The notes under the pieces are model-generated. The model was given only the letters and a program-made list of their open reading frames with translations. It did no database searches and was not told the origin of the DNA. A DNA stretch of 5,178 bases from Micromonosporaceae bacterium. GTDB taxonomy: Bacteria; Actinomycetota; Actinomycetes; Mycobacteriales; Micromonosporaceae. Shown piece after piece: positions 5,166 to 5,178 of the stretch. The stretch spans positions 1 through 5,178 of the forward strand of contig JAFMQQ010000271.1 in the NCBI GenBank assembly GCA_017354595.1. Direction: 5' to 3'. The position numbers and the translations under genes are program-made. The stretch's first letter is position 1, and each line of letters begins with the position of its first letter.

Positions 5166-5178
5166 ACGGTCCGACCGT
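5166..5178. terminator. Inverted repeat at the right edge, possible terminator stem (cut)
   Basis: ACGGTC, one C, then GACCGT is a perfect inverted repeat starting 28 bases after the GH30 stop codon. As RNA it gives a 5-bp stem, ACGGT/ACCGT, with a CCG loop. The left arm is preceded by GCGGGC, so if the next bases outside the window are GCCCGC the stem would be a strong terminator. Its right flank cannot be seen, and an operator for the next gene is equally possible. Confidence 0.35.

Noticed and set aside
1..5178. CRISPR array, tRNA or rRNA gene, mobile element, toxin-antitoxin or defence system
   Set aside because: I saw no regularly spaced repeats beyond the short ones listed, no tRNA-like cloverleaf, no transposase or integrase motif and no toxin or defence protein. 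The four genes account for almost all of the window.

Overview
High-GC DNA with codon usage strongly biased to G/C in third positions, TTGAC-n-TAGGTT and TAnnnT type promoter elements, Sec-type secreted proteins and a C-terminally extended Tex protein. Together these point to an actinomycete chromosome. The frequent GGTACC hexamer and the gene content fit Micromonosporaceae or a related filamentous group, but that placement is inference only. The window looks chromosomal. I see no insertion sequence, integrase, phage gene, CRISPR array, tRNA or rRNA.

Layout from left to right. (1) 1-464, minus strand: the first 154 codons of a secreted protein of unknown function, running off the left edge. 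(2) 465-565: a 101-base spacer. (3) 566-2953, minus strand: a complete tex gene (795 aa; RNase H-like YqgF domain, helix-hairpin-helix region, S1 RNA-binding domain) with a basic, repetitive tail. (4) 2954-3014: a 61-base divergent intergenic region in which both genes seem to start without a leader, each having a -10-like hexamer exactly 6 bases before its start codon and no Shine-Dalgarno sequence. (5) 3015-3548, plus strand: a 177-aa 2H phosphoesterase (2'-5' RNA ligase/LigT-like) with both catalytic HxT/S motifs. (6) 3549-3721: a regulatory spacer holding a 14-base direct repeat, a near-consensus promoter (TTGACG-17-TAGGTT) and two GAAA-N-TTTC-type boxes. (7) 3722-5137, plus strand: a secreted 471-aa family GH30 glycosidase, most like the xylan-active subfamily 7 otherwise best known from fungi. 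(8) 5138-5178: a 41-base tail ending in an inverted repeat cut by the window edge.

Functionally the window is a mixture. Tex and the 2H phosphoesterase are intracellular proteins with RNA-related folds, transcribed divergently from a tiny shared region. The genes at the two ends encode exported proteins. The GH30 enzyme appears to be an independently regulated, single-gene xylan or glucuronoxylan degradation unit. I did not find a new multi-gene system. The points most worth a second look are the regulatory architecture before the GH30 gene, the pair of leaderless starts, and the uncharacterised secreted protein at the left edge.
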